64,000 nt of DNA from Pelistega europaea (GTDB lineage: Bacteria > Pseudomonadota > Gammaproteobacteria > Burkholderiales > Burkholderiaceae_B). A program made the translations under genes and the position numbers. Within the stretch, counting starts at the first letter, position 1; each line of letters opens with the position of its first letter. The notes under the pieces are model-generated. The model did not search any database. It was given only the letters and a program-made list of their open reading frames with translations, and had not been told where the DNA came from. The stretch is taken from positions 37,541 through 101,540 of the forward strand of contig NZ_JABGBO010000010.1 in NCBI RefSeq assembly GCF_013133775.1, written 5' to 3'. Positions 1 through 8,969 of the stretch are shown in pieces.

Positions 1-661
1 ATTCAATGGCTTTAACGGCACATGCATCAGTAATAGGAGTTGCTGCTGTTGATACATAGGCTTCAATGGCATGTGTCAATGCGTCCATACCGGTGGCTGC
101 TGTTAATGAAGCAGGCATACCCTCCATCAGTTTAGGATCATTCACAGAGAATGTTGGGGTAACGTGTTTGTCCACAATAGCCATTTTTACATGACGCTCT
201 TCATCAGTGATGATGGTAAAGCGAGTCATTTCAGATGCTGTACCTGCTGTGGTATTTACAGCCACAAGAGGAAGTTGAGGTTTGCTTGATTTATCAAGAC
301 CTTCGTAGTCTTCAATCTTGCCACCATTGGTTGCAAGTAAAGCAATGCCTTTAGCACAGTCATGAGAAGAACCACCACCTAATGAGAAAATACAGTCTGC
401 CCCTAGAGCTTGTAAACGAGCAAGACCATTGTTGACATTTTTCACAGTAGGATTGGGTTGCACCTCATCAAATACGTCGCTGCTAATGCCTTTAGCTTGT
501 AGGCGTTGAGCTAAATCAGCAGCATAACCTAAGTTAGCGAGTGGTTTATCAGTAACAATAAGAGCTTTTTTAAGTCCTAGTGTGGCGATTTGCTCGATAG
601 CTACATCTAATGCACCCTCACCGAGCACGTTTTGACTTGGCATAAAAAATTGTGAGGCCAT
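1..661 (-). CDS. Iron-containing alcohol dehydrogenase (C-terminus cut by window edge)
   Basis: The first 220 codons of an iron-dependent (group III) alcohol dehydrogenase are present; the rest lies left of the window. The family oxidises or reduces alcohols and aldehydes with NAD(P) and an active-site Fe(II). The visible part starts [18 protein letters not shown], contains the dinucleotide-binding [11 protein letters not shown] motif near residues 97-107, the [10 protein letters not shown] motif, and runs to the [10 protein letters not shown] segment that carries metal ligands. A GGAGAG ribosome site precedes the ATG at 661. YiaY- or AdhB-like; the substrate cannot be told from this part. 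It faces away from lysC with 270 bp between them, which hold the lysC terminator and this gene's promoter region. Confidence 0.9.
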   Translation of the reverse strand, partial: MASQFFMPSQNVLGEGALDVAIEQIATLGLKKALIVTDKPLANLGYAADLAQRLQAKGISSDVFDEVQPNPTVKNVNNGLARLQALGADCIFSLGGGSSHDCAKGIALLATNGGKIEDYEGLDKSSKPQLPLVAVNTTAGTASEMTRFTIITDEERHVKMAIVDKHVTPTFSVNDPKLMEGMPASLTAATGMDALTHAIEAYVSTAATPITDACAVKAIE

Positions 662-897
662 AATTCTCTCCTTTCTTATTAAAGTGACTATAAAGTTTTA
701 AGGAATTAACTAGAAACCACCCATAACAAAGCATGAATGTAATTTCTTAAAAATATTAAAATCCGTCTTAATAATATCGCTAAAACCAATGATAGCATAC
801 ATGATTGCAGCGATAACTCATTAAACAAATAACAGATGATTATCTGTCTAGTGCAAATATTTAATGTCAAAATGATTAAAGCAAGTAAATAGGCGAT

Positions 898-926
898 AAA
901 AAACCAGTGTGTTATCACTGGTTTTT
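898..926 (-). terminator. Intrinsic terminator of lysC
   Basis: CCAGTG (904-909) pairs with CACTGG (916-921) around a TGTTAT loop, flanked by A and T runs. It starts 6 bp past the lysC stop codon, so on the minus strand it gives hairpin plus U-tract. Confidence 0.8.
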
Positions 927-931
927 ATTCA

Positions 932-2197
932 TTAAGCCTTTGCTTCTGGTTCTTTGTCAAGACCGAACGCTTTGTGCAAGGCACGTACCGCAAGTTCCAT
1001 GTACTTATCTTCGATAGCAACAGAAGTTTTAATTTCACTGGTGCTAATCATTTGGATATTAATACCTTCTTCAGAAAGCGTACGGAACATCTTACTCGCT
1101 ACGCCAGCATGAGAGTGCATGCCAATACCTACGATTGACACTTTAGCAATTTTCTCGTCAGCAAATACTTCACGGGCTCCCACTGCTGGAACTACAGTGC
1201 TGTTAATGACTTCAATAGCACGTTTGAAGTCATTGCGGTTTACTGTGAAAGAGAAGTCTGTAGTGCCATCTACTGATTGATTTTGGATAATCATATCGAC
1301 ATCAATATTAGCTTGGGCGATAGGGTCTAGGATATTAAATGCAACGCCTGGACGGTCAGGCACACCTAAAAGAGTAATCTTAGCTTCATCGCGACTAAAT
1401 GCAATACCTGAAACAACAGCTGCTTCCATGTTTGTATGTTCCTCAAGAGTAATTAATGTACCTGAATTTTTTTCAACATCTAAATCTATATTAGGATCAG
1501 TGAGCGACGATAGCACACGTAAAGGTACATGATACTTGCCAGCAAACTCAACTGAGCGAATTTGTAGAACCTTGGAGCCTAAAGATGCCATCTCTAGCAT
1601 TTCTTCAAAAGAAATTACAGATAAACGGCGAGCATCAGGCTCTACACGAGGATCTGTGGTGTAAACACCATCTACATCAGTGTAAATAAGGCACTCATCT
1701 GCTTTGATTGCAGCAGCAATTGCTACAGCAGAAGTGTCGGAACCACCACGACCAAGGGTAGTGATATTACCCTCATCGTCTACACCTTGGAAGCCAGTTA
1801 CTACGACAACTTTGCCTAAATCTAAATCCCGCTTGATACGTTCAGACTCGATAGATGTGATGCGAGCCTTGGTATAGGCTTTGTCCGTGCGGACAGGGAC
1901 TTGCCAGCCAGTATAACTACGAGCTGACACACCGAGTGTCTGTAAAGCAATTGCTAATAAAGCACTACTGGCTTGTTCACCTGTAGATGCCAACATATCC
2001 AACTCACGACGATCCGCGAGTTCGTTAATCTCTTTGGCAAGACCAAGTAGGCGGTTGGTTTCGCCGGACATGGCAGACGGTACCACAACTACTTGATGAC
2101 CTGCTGCATGCCACTTAGCTACGCGCTTAGCGACGTTTTTTATACGTTCGATAGAACCCATAGAGGTTCCACCATATTTATGGACGATTAAAGACAT
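932..2197 (-). CDS. lysC: Aspartate kinase
   Basis: Phosphorylates L-aspartate with ATP, the first step toward lysine, threonine, methionine and diaminopimelate. The protein of 421 aa has the amino-acid kinase fold with KYGGTS at residues 7-12, GRGGSDTSA (substrate and ATP binding) and a TDVDGVYT segment. Two ACT domains occupy roughly residues 265-340 and 345-415 and would carry feedback control by lysine and/or threonine. Length matches monofunctional bacterial aspartokinases. It stands alone with its own terminator. The upstream region carries a 36-bp repeated block (2375-2476). Confidence 0.97.
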   Translation of the reverse strand: MSLIVHKYGGTSMGSIERIKNVAKRVAKWHAAGHQVVVVPSAMSGETNRLLGLAKEINELADRRELDMLASTGEQASSALLAIALQTLGVSARSYTGWQVPVRTDKAYTKARITSIESERIKRDLDLGKVVVVTGFQGVDDEGNITTLGRGGSDTSAVAIAAAIKADECLIYTDVDGVYTTDPRVEPDARRLSVISFEEMLEMASLGSKVLQIRSVEFAGKYHVPLRVLSSLTDPNIDLDVEKNSGTLITLEEHTNMEAAVVSGIAFSRDEAKITLLGVPDRPGVAFNILDPIAQANIDVDMIIQNQSVDGTTDFSFTVNRNDFKRAIEVINSTVVPAVGAREVFADEKIAKVSIVGIGMHSHAGVASKMFRTLSEEGINIQMISTSEIKTSVAIEDKYMELAVRALHKAFGLDKEPEAKA

Positions 2198-2374
2198 GTT
2201 AGTAAAACAAAAATAATTGAAAGGGATTAGGTTTAACCCTATATTCTAGCGGTTTTTCTGGCAAATAAGTAAAAAAATGATAGATAAGAAGCGGAAAATT
2301 TTGAGGTAGTAGAGGCAACTAATTGTCTCTATCTTTGTACGAGAACTTCAAATTCTTATATATCCATTCGTTAT

Positions 2375-2476
2375 GAAGTATGAAAGGTGCTTTGGGTGTT
2401 TTTTTCCAGGTTAACATTTCAGGTACACCTGGTGAACTAAGAAGTATGAAAGGTGCTTTGGGTGTTTTTTTCCAGG
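2375..2476. repeat. 36-bp direct repeat, two copies
   Basis: A block beginning GAAGTATGAAAGGTGC is found at 2375-2410 and again, identically, at 2441-2476 (offset 66 bp). It lies in the roughly 660-bp non-coding stretch between lysC and the lyase operon. Besides this repeat and the operator at 2735, I see no credible gene there. Confidence 0.9.
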
Positions 2477-2734
2477 GGCGATAGGTAGATTACCTAATAA
2501 GTAGTTAATTATGAATTGGCAAAGCCTAGGCCTAGGTACGCTTGTACCATTTCTTTGAAATAAGCTTGTAATTTTGATATATGCCACGCTAGTTTTATGT
2601 GGCTAATAAAAGGATAACATAGGTGATGGGGAATCGCTGATTGAGTTTGGATATTTAGGCGTTTCTTTGTCATATCACAATTTTTAACCATATTAGCTGC
2701 TTAATTTTTATAGAAATATCTCTAATTTTGTTAT

Positions 2735-2783
2735 AAATCATATATATGATTTGATTGACTTTGATGATTTAAATATATAAAAT
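2735..2783 (+). promoter_or_regulatory. GntR-type operator plus promoter of the lyase operon
   Basis: A perfect 18-bp palindrome, AAATCATATATATGATTT (2735-2752), sits just upstream of a promoter with TTGACT (2755-2760), a 17-bp spacer and TAAAAT (2778-2783). The same arrangement, nearly base for base, recurs in mirror orientation before the symporter gene (5991-6040). The shared operator next to a GntR gene argues that the regulator encoded at 6145 controls both operons; this is inferred, not shown. Confidence 0.75.
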
Positions 2784-2856
2784 TAATAATGATTCAGAGG
2801 TTCATGGTATGGACTGGAATCAATAGCCGTTTTTTATTAATCATCAAAAGGAGAAT

Positions 2857-3141
2857 GTGATGATACATGCTATCTTGCATGACACCAAGGATACTGTTGC
2901 TGTAGTGGTGTTGGAAGGTCTGGAAGCTGGTCAGAAACTCAATTGCTGGAATATGGAGACTGATGAGATTATTGAAGTAGAAGCCAAGCAAGCTATCCCT
3001 ATTGGCCATAAAGTGGCTTTGACTAAAATGAGTCTTGGAGACACTGTATTTAAGTATGGTACTGATATTGGCAAGGTTGTTCAAGCCATAGAACCTGGTG
3101 AACATGCTCATGTTCATAATATTAAGACAAAACGCTGGTAA
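2857..3141 (+). CDS. UxaA/SuyA-type lyase, small (SAF-domain) subunit
   Basis: A 94-aa SAF-domain protein matching the separate N-terminal subunit of the altronate/galactarate dehydratase superfamily, ending in the characteristic HNIKTKRW. An AGGAGA ribosome site precedes the ATG. It is followed after 16 bp by the large subunit, so the two are co-transcribed. In fused UxaA enzymes both parts are in one chain of about 495 aa; a split 94 + 390 arrangement is typical of (2R)-sulfolactate sulfo-lyase (SuyAB) and related enzymes. Substrate (sugar acid or sulfolactate) is not proven. Confidence 0.85.
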   Translation: MMIHAILHDTKDTVAVVVLEGLEAGQKLNCWNMETDEIIEVEAKQAIPIGHKVALTKMSLGDTVFKYGTDIGKVVQAIEPGEHAHVHNIKTKRW

Positions 3142-3157
3142 TTAGGAGGGACAAAAT

Positions 3158-4330
3158 ATGTCAGTAATTAGTAATCAAACTACTTTTTGGGGGTATCGCC
3201 GTGCTAATGGCAGGGTTGGTGTGAGAAATCATGTCATTATTTTACCTGTGGACGATATTTCTAATGCCGCAGTAGAAGCTGTTGCTAACAATGTCAAAGG
3301 AACATTAGCACTTCCTCACCCATATGGCAGGTTGCAGTTTGGGGAAGATTTGGAGTTGCATTTTAGGACTCTGATTGGGACTGGATGTAATCCTAATGTG
3401 GCTGCAGTTATTGTCATAGGTATTGAGGAAGGGTGGACTAAAAAAATTGTTGATGCAATAGCAATGACAGGAAAACCTGTAGCAGGTTTTAGTATTGAAT
3501 TGAACGGTGACCACCAGACTATTTTAAATGCATCTCGTAAAGCCAAAGAATTTGTGCACTATGCTACTTCATTACACCGAGAAGAATGTCCATTACATGA
3601 GCTGTGGGTATCGACGAAGTGCGGTGAGTCAGATACAACTTCTGGTTGTGGGGCTAATCCGACAGTGGGAAATGCGTTTGATAAGTTGCATGCTAATGGT
3701 AATACACTAGTTTTTGGTGAAACATCAGAACTCACCGGAGGAGAACATATCGTTGCTGCTCGATGTGTTGATGAATCCGTCCGAGAACGGTTTATGTTTA
3801 TGTTTAACCGCTACCAAGAGATGATTGATCGATGGAAAACATCGGATTTATCAGAGTCTCAACCTACTAAAGGAAATATTGCTGGCGGATTAACAACAAT
3901 TGAGGAAAAGGCTCTAGGGAATATTCAAAAGATTGGTAAATGTCAAGTTGATGGAGTTTTAGATAAAGCAGAAATGCCATCAAGTAGAGGGTTGTGGTTT
4001 ATGGACTCATCTTCTGCTGCCGCAGAAATGGTGACATTGTGTGCCGCTTCGGGATTTGTTGTTCATTTCTTTCCAACAGGGCAAGGTAATGTTATTGGAA
4101 ATCCTATCTTACCAGTCATCAAAATTTGTGCTAATCCTAGAACTGTTCGTACTATGTCAGAGCATATTGATGTCGATGTGACACAGTTACTACAACGAGA
4201 AATGAATCTAGACCAAGCGGGTGATAAATTGCTAGAGGCGATGTTAGCTACTGCTAATGGACGATGGACTTCAGCAGAAGTGCTTGGGCATAGAGAGTTT
4301 GTATTAACTCGATTATTTGAGAGTGCATAA
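3158..4330 (+). CDS. UxaA/SuyB-type lyase, large subunit
   Basis: A 390-aa protein of the D-galactarate/altronate dehydratase family, which eliminates water, or sulfite in SuyB, from hydroxy acids with a metal centre. Visible family motifs are [14 protein letters not shown] near the N-terminus, [23 protein letters not shown] with the conserved cysteine, [29 protein letters not shown] and [12 protein letters not shown]. Preceded by a TTAGGAGGG ribosome site. From remembered family sequences it looks closer to SuyB (sulfolactate sulfo-lyase beta) than to UxaA; I hold that at about 0.5. With the small subunit, the divergent symporter and the GntR regulator it forms a compact catabolic island. 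Confidence 0.85.
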   Translation: MSVISNQTTFWGYRRANGRVGVRNHVIILPVDDISNAAVEAVANNVKGTLALPHPYGRLQFGEDLELHFRTLIGTGCNPNVAAVIVIGIEEGWTKKIVDAIAMTGKPVAGFSIELNGDHQTILNASRKAKEFVHYATSLHREECPLHELWVSTKCGESDTTSGCGANPTVGNAFDKLHANGNTLVFGETSELTGGEHIVAARCVDESVRERFMFMFNRYQEMIDRWKTSDLSESQPTKGNIAGGLTTIEEKALGNIQKIGKCQVDGVLDKAEMPSSRGLWFMDSSSAAAEMVTLCAASGFVVHFFPTGQGNVIGNPILPVIKICANPRTVRTMSEHIDVDVTQLLQREMNLDQAGDKLLEAMLATANGRWTSAEVLGHREFVLTRLFESA

Positions 4331-4361
4331 AGTATTTTGCTAATTCTTTCAATAATAGGAA

Positions 4362-4395
4362 GCCCTCATGAGTTTGTTGTAGAACCCATGAGGGC
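4362..4395 (+). terminator. Hairpin after the lyase operon
   Basis: GCCCTCATG (4362-4370) and CATGAGGGC (4387-4395) form a perfect 9-bp stem with a 16-nt loop, 32 bp past the stop codon. The U-tract is weak. Confidence 0.6.
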
Positions 4396-4484
4396 ATTTA
4401 CTATGGAAAAGTAAAATTGTATCGTGATGGGTAATGATTAGGATGCAAGATGATGATATATAAAAGTCCTGTAGGTACTAGAAA

Positions 4485-4510
4485 GGCTAATATCTCTAAA
4501 GATATTAGCC
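4485..4510 (-). terminator. Hairpin after the symporter gene
   Basis: GGCTAATATCT and AGATATTAGCC make a perfect 11-bp stem closed by a CTAA tetraloop, 28 bp beyond the symporter stop codon. The stem is strong; the following minus-strand U-tract is short. Confidence 0.6.
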
Positions 4511-4537
4511 ATAAATCATACCTGACATTGATAAATC

Positions 4538-5809
4538 CTAACTTGAACTAGTTAACTCCTTTTTCGCCATAGTTAAATCAAGTTGTTTTTCCCACTTTGC
4601 TATGACAAGTGTTGCGATAACATTTCCAACTAGGTTTGTAAGTGCTCGTACCTCATTAAGAATACGGTCAATGCCCATCACCAAAGTTACACCAGCAACA
4701 GGAATTAGTGGATGAGCTGAAAGGGTAGCTGTAAGTACTACCAGAGCTGCTCCAGCAACGCCAGCACCGCCTTTGGAGGTAAAGAGCATAACGATAATAA
4801 GACCTATGAGAGCCTCGGTAGATACATGAACGTTCATGGCTTGTGCTAAGAACATAACAGTCATAGATAAATAAATAGCTGCACCATCCAAATTAAAGGA
4901 GTAGCCTGTTGGTAATACCAAACCTACAATAGATTTAGAGCAACCTAATTTTTCCATTTTGACCATGATTCTTGGAAGAACGGATTCTGTCGTGGATGTT
5001 CCTAGTACAATCAGTAGTTCATCTTTAATGTATCTTAATAGTGGTAGTAGTCCGACTCCTGCATATCTACAGAGAGTCCCAAGGATGACAAAAATAAACA
5101 ATATGGATGTGGTATACAAGCATAAAATTAACCATAAAAAATTAGTGAGAGAAGTTGCTCCATATTTTCCTACTGTAAAGGCCATAGCACCAAATGCTGC
5201 AAATGGAGCTACTTCCATAATGTAGTCAATAATCTTCATTAGAGCAGAACTAACGAGCTCAATACCTTCAACAACTTGTTTGGTTTTCGTGCCTAAATGA
5301 GATAAAGCGATTCCAAATAAAACGGAAAATAATAGAACTTGAATTAGATTGCCATCGGCAAAGGCGCCTATTACTGATTTAGGAATAAATGAAAGGATTA
5401 AAGTTAAAATGTCAGGTGCTGCATGTGATGACATTTCTGTATACCTCTGTGTAGCAGCACTGCTGAGGGTTGCTGGATCAATATTCATTCCGACACCAGG
5501 TTCAAAAATTAATGCGACAGCAACACCAATTAAAAGAGCAATAGTACTGACCACCTCGAAATAAAACAAAGTTTTAACACCAACCCTACCCACTTCTTTC
5601 ATGCTTTCCATTTTGGCTATACCAAGACTAACAGTACAGAAGATGATAGGAGTAATGAGCATTTTAATTAAGTGGATAAAAAGATCGGCAAAAAATTTGG
5701 CTTTTATGCCGAATTGGGGAAACATAAATCCACAAATAATTCCTAAGACTAATCCTAGGAGAACTCTGGCATATAAGTGCTTGAATATTCTAAACATAGT
5801 TGTCTCCAA
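4538..5809 (-). CDS. DAACS-family dicarboxylate/amino acid:cation symporter
   Basis: A 423-aa inner-membrane secondary transporter of the DctA/GltP family (Na+ or H+ coupled uptake of C4-dicarboxylates or acidic amino acids). The serine-rich reentrant loop appears as GTSTTESVLPR, and the NLDGAAIYLSM segment corresponds to the family's NMDGT region; about eight hydrophobic helices are evident. It has its own operator-promoter (5991-6040) matching the one before the lyase genes, so it probably imports the lyase substrate. If the lyase acts on sulfolactate, this carrier would be a sulfonate importer; that is inference. Confidence 0.9.
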   Translation of the reverse strand: METTMFRIFKHLYARVLLGLVLGIICGFMFPQFGIKAKFFADLFIHLIKMLITPIIFCTVSLGIAKMESMKEVGRVGVKTLFYFEVVSTIALLIGVAVALIFEPGVGMNIDPATLSSAATQRYTEMSSHAAPDILTLILSFIPKSVIGAFADGNLIQVLLFSVLFGIALSHLGTKTKQVVEGIELVSSALMKIIDYIMEVAPFAAFGAMAFTVGKYGATSLTNFLWLILCLYTTSILFIFVILGTLCRYAGVGLLPLLRYIKDELLIVLGTSTTESVLPRIMVKMEKLGCSKSIVGLVLPTGYSFNLDGAAIYLSMTVMFLAQAMNVHVSTEALIGLIIVMLFTSKGGAGVAGAALVVLTATLSAHPLIPVAGVTLVMGIDRILNEVRALTNLVGNVIATLVIAKWEKQLDLTMAKKELTSSS

Positions 5810-5990
5810 TAGTGGAAATTACACTCTCTTTGGAATGTTTGGTTGGCAGTTGTTAGACAATTTATATCTTTATAGTTTTGGATATATAGATTGTTTACTA
5901 TAGTGGTTTCAAGATGGTGTATTTCATCGTTGTCTCCTATTAGAAAAGGTTAAAAATTATTTTAAATATAATGATTTTTTATAACTATTT

Positions 5991-6040
5991 ATTCTATATA
6001 TATAAATCATTAAAGTCAAATAAATCATATATATGATTTA
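5991..6040 (-). promoter_or_regulatory. GntR-type operator plus promoter of the symporter gene
   Basis: On the minus strand the 20-bp perfect palindrome TAAATCATATATATGATTTA (6021-6040) is followed by TTGACT (plus-strand 6014-6019), a 17-bp spacer and TAGAAT (5991-5996). A further TAAATCAT half-site overlaps the spacer. Order and spacing equal those at 2735-2783. The remaining leader to the start codon at 5809 is AT-rich with no gene visible. Confidence 0.75.
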
Positions 6041-6144
6041 TTTTATTTTATTTTATTTGTTTTTAATTGAGTATGTTATTTATACAAATGCATATTTCTT
6101 TATTAAATATTTTTTTCTTGAGAAATTAGTGTAGAATTGCAGAC

Positions 6145-6873
6145 ATGAATACATTATCGTCATTAAGAAGAAATTTGCCTCTATATTTGTCCATTAAACA
6201 AGCTATGCTAAAAAGGCTTGCTGATGGTGTTTGGGTGCGTGGTTCAAAACTGCCGCCTGAACCCGAGTTGGCTAAGATGTTTGGTGTATCAATTGGAACC
6301 ATTAGAAAAGCAGTGGATGAGCTTGTTATTGAGGATATCCTGATAAGATATCAGGGAAGGGGTACTTATATTTCTAATCATGAAAGCCAATCCCATTTTT
6401 TTAAATTTTTCCGTATTGCTAGAAAAGATGGTCTGCAAAGTTTTCCTGTGAGTAAGGTCAGATTTTTTGAGAAAATTAAACCATCAGAAGAGGTGAGGGA
6501 AGCCTTGCAACTTGGCAGAAATGATGTGGTGTTCCATTTTTACAATAGTCTCAGCATCAATAATGATTCAGTGATGATAGATGAGATTTTTGTTCCTTCC
6601 TCTCATTTCAAGGGGCTTACTAGGGAAGTTTTAGAGGCTCGCAAAGATACCTTATACAATTTCTATCAAAATAAATTCGCGATTAATATCGTAGAAACCA
6701 AGGAAAAAATTAGTTCTGGTCAATTAGAGTCTAAATATACACAATGGCTTTCTGCAGAAGAAGGTAAAAGCATTCTGATTATAAAAAGAGTAGCATATAC
6801 CTATAATCAAATACCAATTGAGTTCAGAATAAGTAGAGTAGCCAATGATGATTATGAGTATCTTGTTCCCTAA
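6145..6873 (+). CDS. GntR/HutC-family transcriptional regulator
   Basis: A 242-aa regulator. Residues 10-75 form the winged helix-turn-helix, with GSKLPPEPELAKMFGVSIGT and the wing sequence YQGRGTYI. Residues from about 95 to 235 match the UTRA ligand-binding domain, so it belongs to the HutC branch of GntR. It is transcribed away from the symporter across a region containing the palindromic operator. The likely role is ligand-responsive control of the symporter and lyase operons. The palindrome is not the usual GT..AC-type GntR site, so the pairing of regulator and operator rests on context. Confidence 0.88.
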   Translation: MNTLSSLRRNLPLYLSIKQAMLKRLADGVWVRGSKLPPEPELAKMFGVSIGTIRKAVDELVIEDILIRYQGRGTYISNHESQSHFFKFFRIARKDGLQSFPVSKVRFFEKIKPSEEVREALQLGRNDVVFHFYNSLSINNDSVMIDEIFVPSSHFKGLTREVLEARKDTLYNFYQNKFAINIVETKEKISSGQLESKYTQWLSAEEGKSILIIKRVAYTYNQIPIEFRISRVANDDYEYLVP

Positions 6874-6908
6874 ACCAGAAATTAATCAGTGTAGTATTGG
6901 CTGATGTC

Positions 6909-6930
6909 AGACTCAGTAGTGAGTCTTTCA
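6909..6930 (+). terminator. Short hairpin after the GntR gene
   Basis: AGACTCA and TGAGTCT form a 7-bp stem with a GTAG loop, followed by TTCATA. A weak candidate terminator. Confidence 0.45.
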
Positions 6931-6984
6931 TATAGCAATCTGCTAAAATAGCCCAGTTTACATAACTAACAGAAAGAATTCACT

Positions 6985-8955
6985 GTGGCTATCAAAGAAA
7001 ATTACGACGAAAGTTCGATTCGAGTTCTTAAAGGTTTAGAACCAGTACGTGAGCGTCCCGGTATGTATACGCGTACCGACAATCCCCTCCATATTATCCA
7101 AGAAGTGATTGATAATGCTGCCGATGAAGCATTGGCGGGTTTTGCTAAGAAAATTGCTGTTACGCTCAATATAGATAATAGTGTTACCGTTGAAGATGAT
7201 GGGCGAGGTATTCCTGTCGGATTGCACCCTGAAGAACAAGTTCCTGTAGTAGAAATTGTTTTTACGCGTCTACATGCGGGGGGTAAATTTGATAAAAAGG
7301 CAGGAGGGGCCTATGCCTTTTCTGGTGGCTTGCACGGAGTGGGGGTTTCCGTCACTAATGCTTTATCCACACGATTAGAAGTGGCGGTGACACGTGATGG
7401 TCAGGTGCATGAGTTAGTGTTTGCTAATGGTGGTGATGTACAGACACCATTACATGTAATTGATACTGCCCCTAAGCGTAAGACAGGTACGCGTGTACGT
7501 GTGTGGCCAGATGCGAAGTATTTTGATTCAGCCAATATTCCTCTTAATGAGTTGGTGCATCTGTTACGCAGCAAAGCCGTACTCATGCCTGGTGTGGAAG
7601 TGGTGTTGACCATAGCCAAAACCGGTGAAGTACGTAAGTGGCGCTATGAAGATGGCTTAAAAGGCTATTTACGCGAAGAATTAGCGGATACCGAGTTATT
7701 AATTCCTCTTTTTGCTGGTGAAGACTATGCAGATGAGCACCACGATACGTTTGCGGAAGGTGAGGGGGCTGCTTGGGTTGTCGCTTGGACAGTGGAGGGA
7801 GCTGTTGTTCGTGAGTCGTATGTCAATCTCATTCCCACCACCAGTGGGGGCACGCATGAGTCTGGTTTGAGAGAAGGACTTTTTACAGCACTCAAAAGTT
7901 TTGCTGAAATGCACAATCTTTTACCTAAAGGCATTAAGTTATTACCTGAAGATGTGTTTGCTCGTGCAAGTTTCGTATTATCAGCCAAGGTACTCGACCC
8001 ACAATTCCAAGGTCAGGTCAAAGAGCGACTCAATAGCCGTGACGCAGTGCGTTTGGTGTCTGGCTTTGTGCGTTCAGCATTGGAATTATGGCTTAATTCT
8101 AATGTGGAGCATGGCAAGAAATTAGCTGAGTTTGCAATCAAACAAGCACAAGCACGGACCAAATCTGCTCAGAAAGTTGAAAAACGTAAGAGTTCTGGTG
8201 TGGCGGTATTACCTGGTAAGTTGACGGATTGTGAGTCTGAAGATGTGAGTCGTACCGAGGTGTTTTTAGTAGAGGGTGACTCGGCTGGTGGCTCGGCGAA
8301 GAAAGGGCGCGATAAAGAATACCAAGCCATTTTACCTTTGCGCGGTAAGGTGTTAAACGCATGGGAAGTAGAAAAAGACCGACTTTTTGCCAATAATGAA
8401 ATTCATGATATTTCGGTAGCGATTGGGGTGGATCCACACGGCCCAGAGGATAATCCAGACTTGTCGGGACTACGCTATCGTCGCATTTGCATTCTTTCTG
8501 ATGCGGATGTGGATGGCTCACATATTCAAGTCTTGTTGTTGACCTTATTCTATCGTCATTTCCCTCGCTTGGTGGAAAATGGTTTTGTGTATATTGCCAA
8601 ACCACCTTTATTCCGTGTGGATGTGGCTGCTTCGGGTAAACGTCCTGCTCGCAAGATTTATTGTTTAGATGAAGAAGAGCTAGAAAGCGTCAAAGAAAAA
8701 CTCCTTAACAAAGAAAACGTACGTGAATCGGCGATTACGATTAGTCGTTTCAAAGGCTTGGGTGAAATGAATCCTGAGCAGCTTTGGGAAACGACCTTAA
8801 ATCCTGATACACGTCGTTTATTGAGGGTGAGTTTCGGGCAATGGGACAATGCTGCCACCCAGCAAATGTTTGATATGTTAATGGGTAAAAGCGAGTCTTC
8901 GCAACGTCGTTCGTGGATTGAAGAAAAAGGTAATCTAGCTGAATTGGATGTTTAA
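6985..8955 (+). CDS. parE: DNA topoisomerase IV subunit B
   Basis: The ATPase subunit of topoisomerase IV, which decatenates daughter chromosomes. The GHKL ATPase motifs are [11 protein letters not shown] (Mg-binding N44), DDGRGIP (71-77) and GGLHGVGVS (around 114-122). The TOPRIM acidic residues lie in [13 protein letters not shown] near residue 431 and DADVDGSH near 505. The protein has 656 aa, near E. coli ParE and much shorter than most proteobacterial GyrB proteins. It starts with GTG and is followed 14 bp later by parC, which settles the ParE rather than GyrB assignment. Confidence 0.96.
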   Translation: MAIKENYDESSIRVLKGLEPVRERPGMYTRTDNPLHIIQEVIDNAADEALAGFAKKIAVTLNIDNSVTVEDDGRGIPVGLHPEEQVPVVEIVFTRLHAGGKFDKKAGGAYAFSGGLHGVGVSVTNALSTRLEVAVTRDGQVHELVFANGGDVQTPLHVIDTAPKRKTGTRVRVWPDAKYFDSANIPLNELVHLLRSKAVLMPGVEVVLTIAKTGEVRKWRYEDGLKGYLREELADTELLIPLFAGEDYADEHHDTFAEGEGAAWVVAWTVEGAVVRESYVNLIPTTSGGTHESGLREGLFTALKSFAEMHNLLPKGIKLLPEDVFARASFVLSAKVLDPQFQGQVKERLNSRDAVRLVSGFVRSALELWLNSNVEHGKKLAEFAIKQAQARTKSAQKVEKRKSSGVAVLPGKLTDCESEDVSRTEVFLVEGDSAGGSAKKGRDKEYQAILPLRGKVLNAWEVEKDRLFANNEIHDISVAIGVDPHGPEDNPDLSGLRYRRICILSDADVDGSHIQVLLLTLFYRHFPRLVENGFVYIAKPPLFRVDVAASGKRPARKIYCLDEEELESVKEKLLNKENVRESAITISRFKGLGEMNPEQLWETTLNPDTRRLLRVSFGQWDNAATQQMFDMLMGKSESSQRRSWIEEKGNLAELDV

Positions 8956-8969
8956 ATAGTAGCAGAATC

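Noticed and set aside
706..918. Hydrophobic 70-aa open frame between the dehydrogenase and lysC
   Set aside because: AT-rich sequence gives a leucine/isoleucine-rich chain by chance; it overlaps the lysC terminator and has no ribosome site.
2509..2691. 60-aa open frame on the minus strand upstream of the lyase operon
   Set aside because: No ribosome site, odd composition and no family resemblance; it lies in AT-rich regulatory DNA beside a repeat.
2794..3117. 107-aa open frame on the minus strand over the small lyase subunit
   Set aside because: Antisense shadow of a clearly recognisable SAF-domain gene.
8138..8605. 155-aa open frame antisense to parE
   Set aside because: Fully inside the TOPRIM region of parE; composition (H, P, S rich) is typical of antisense reading.
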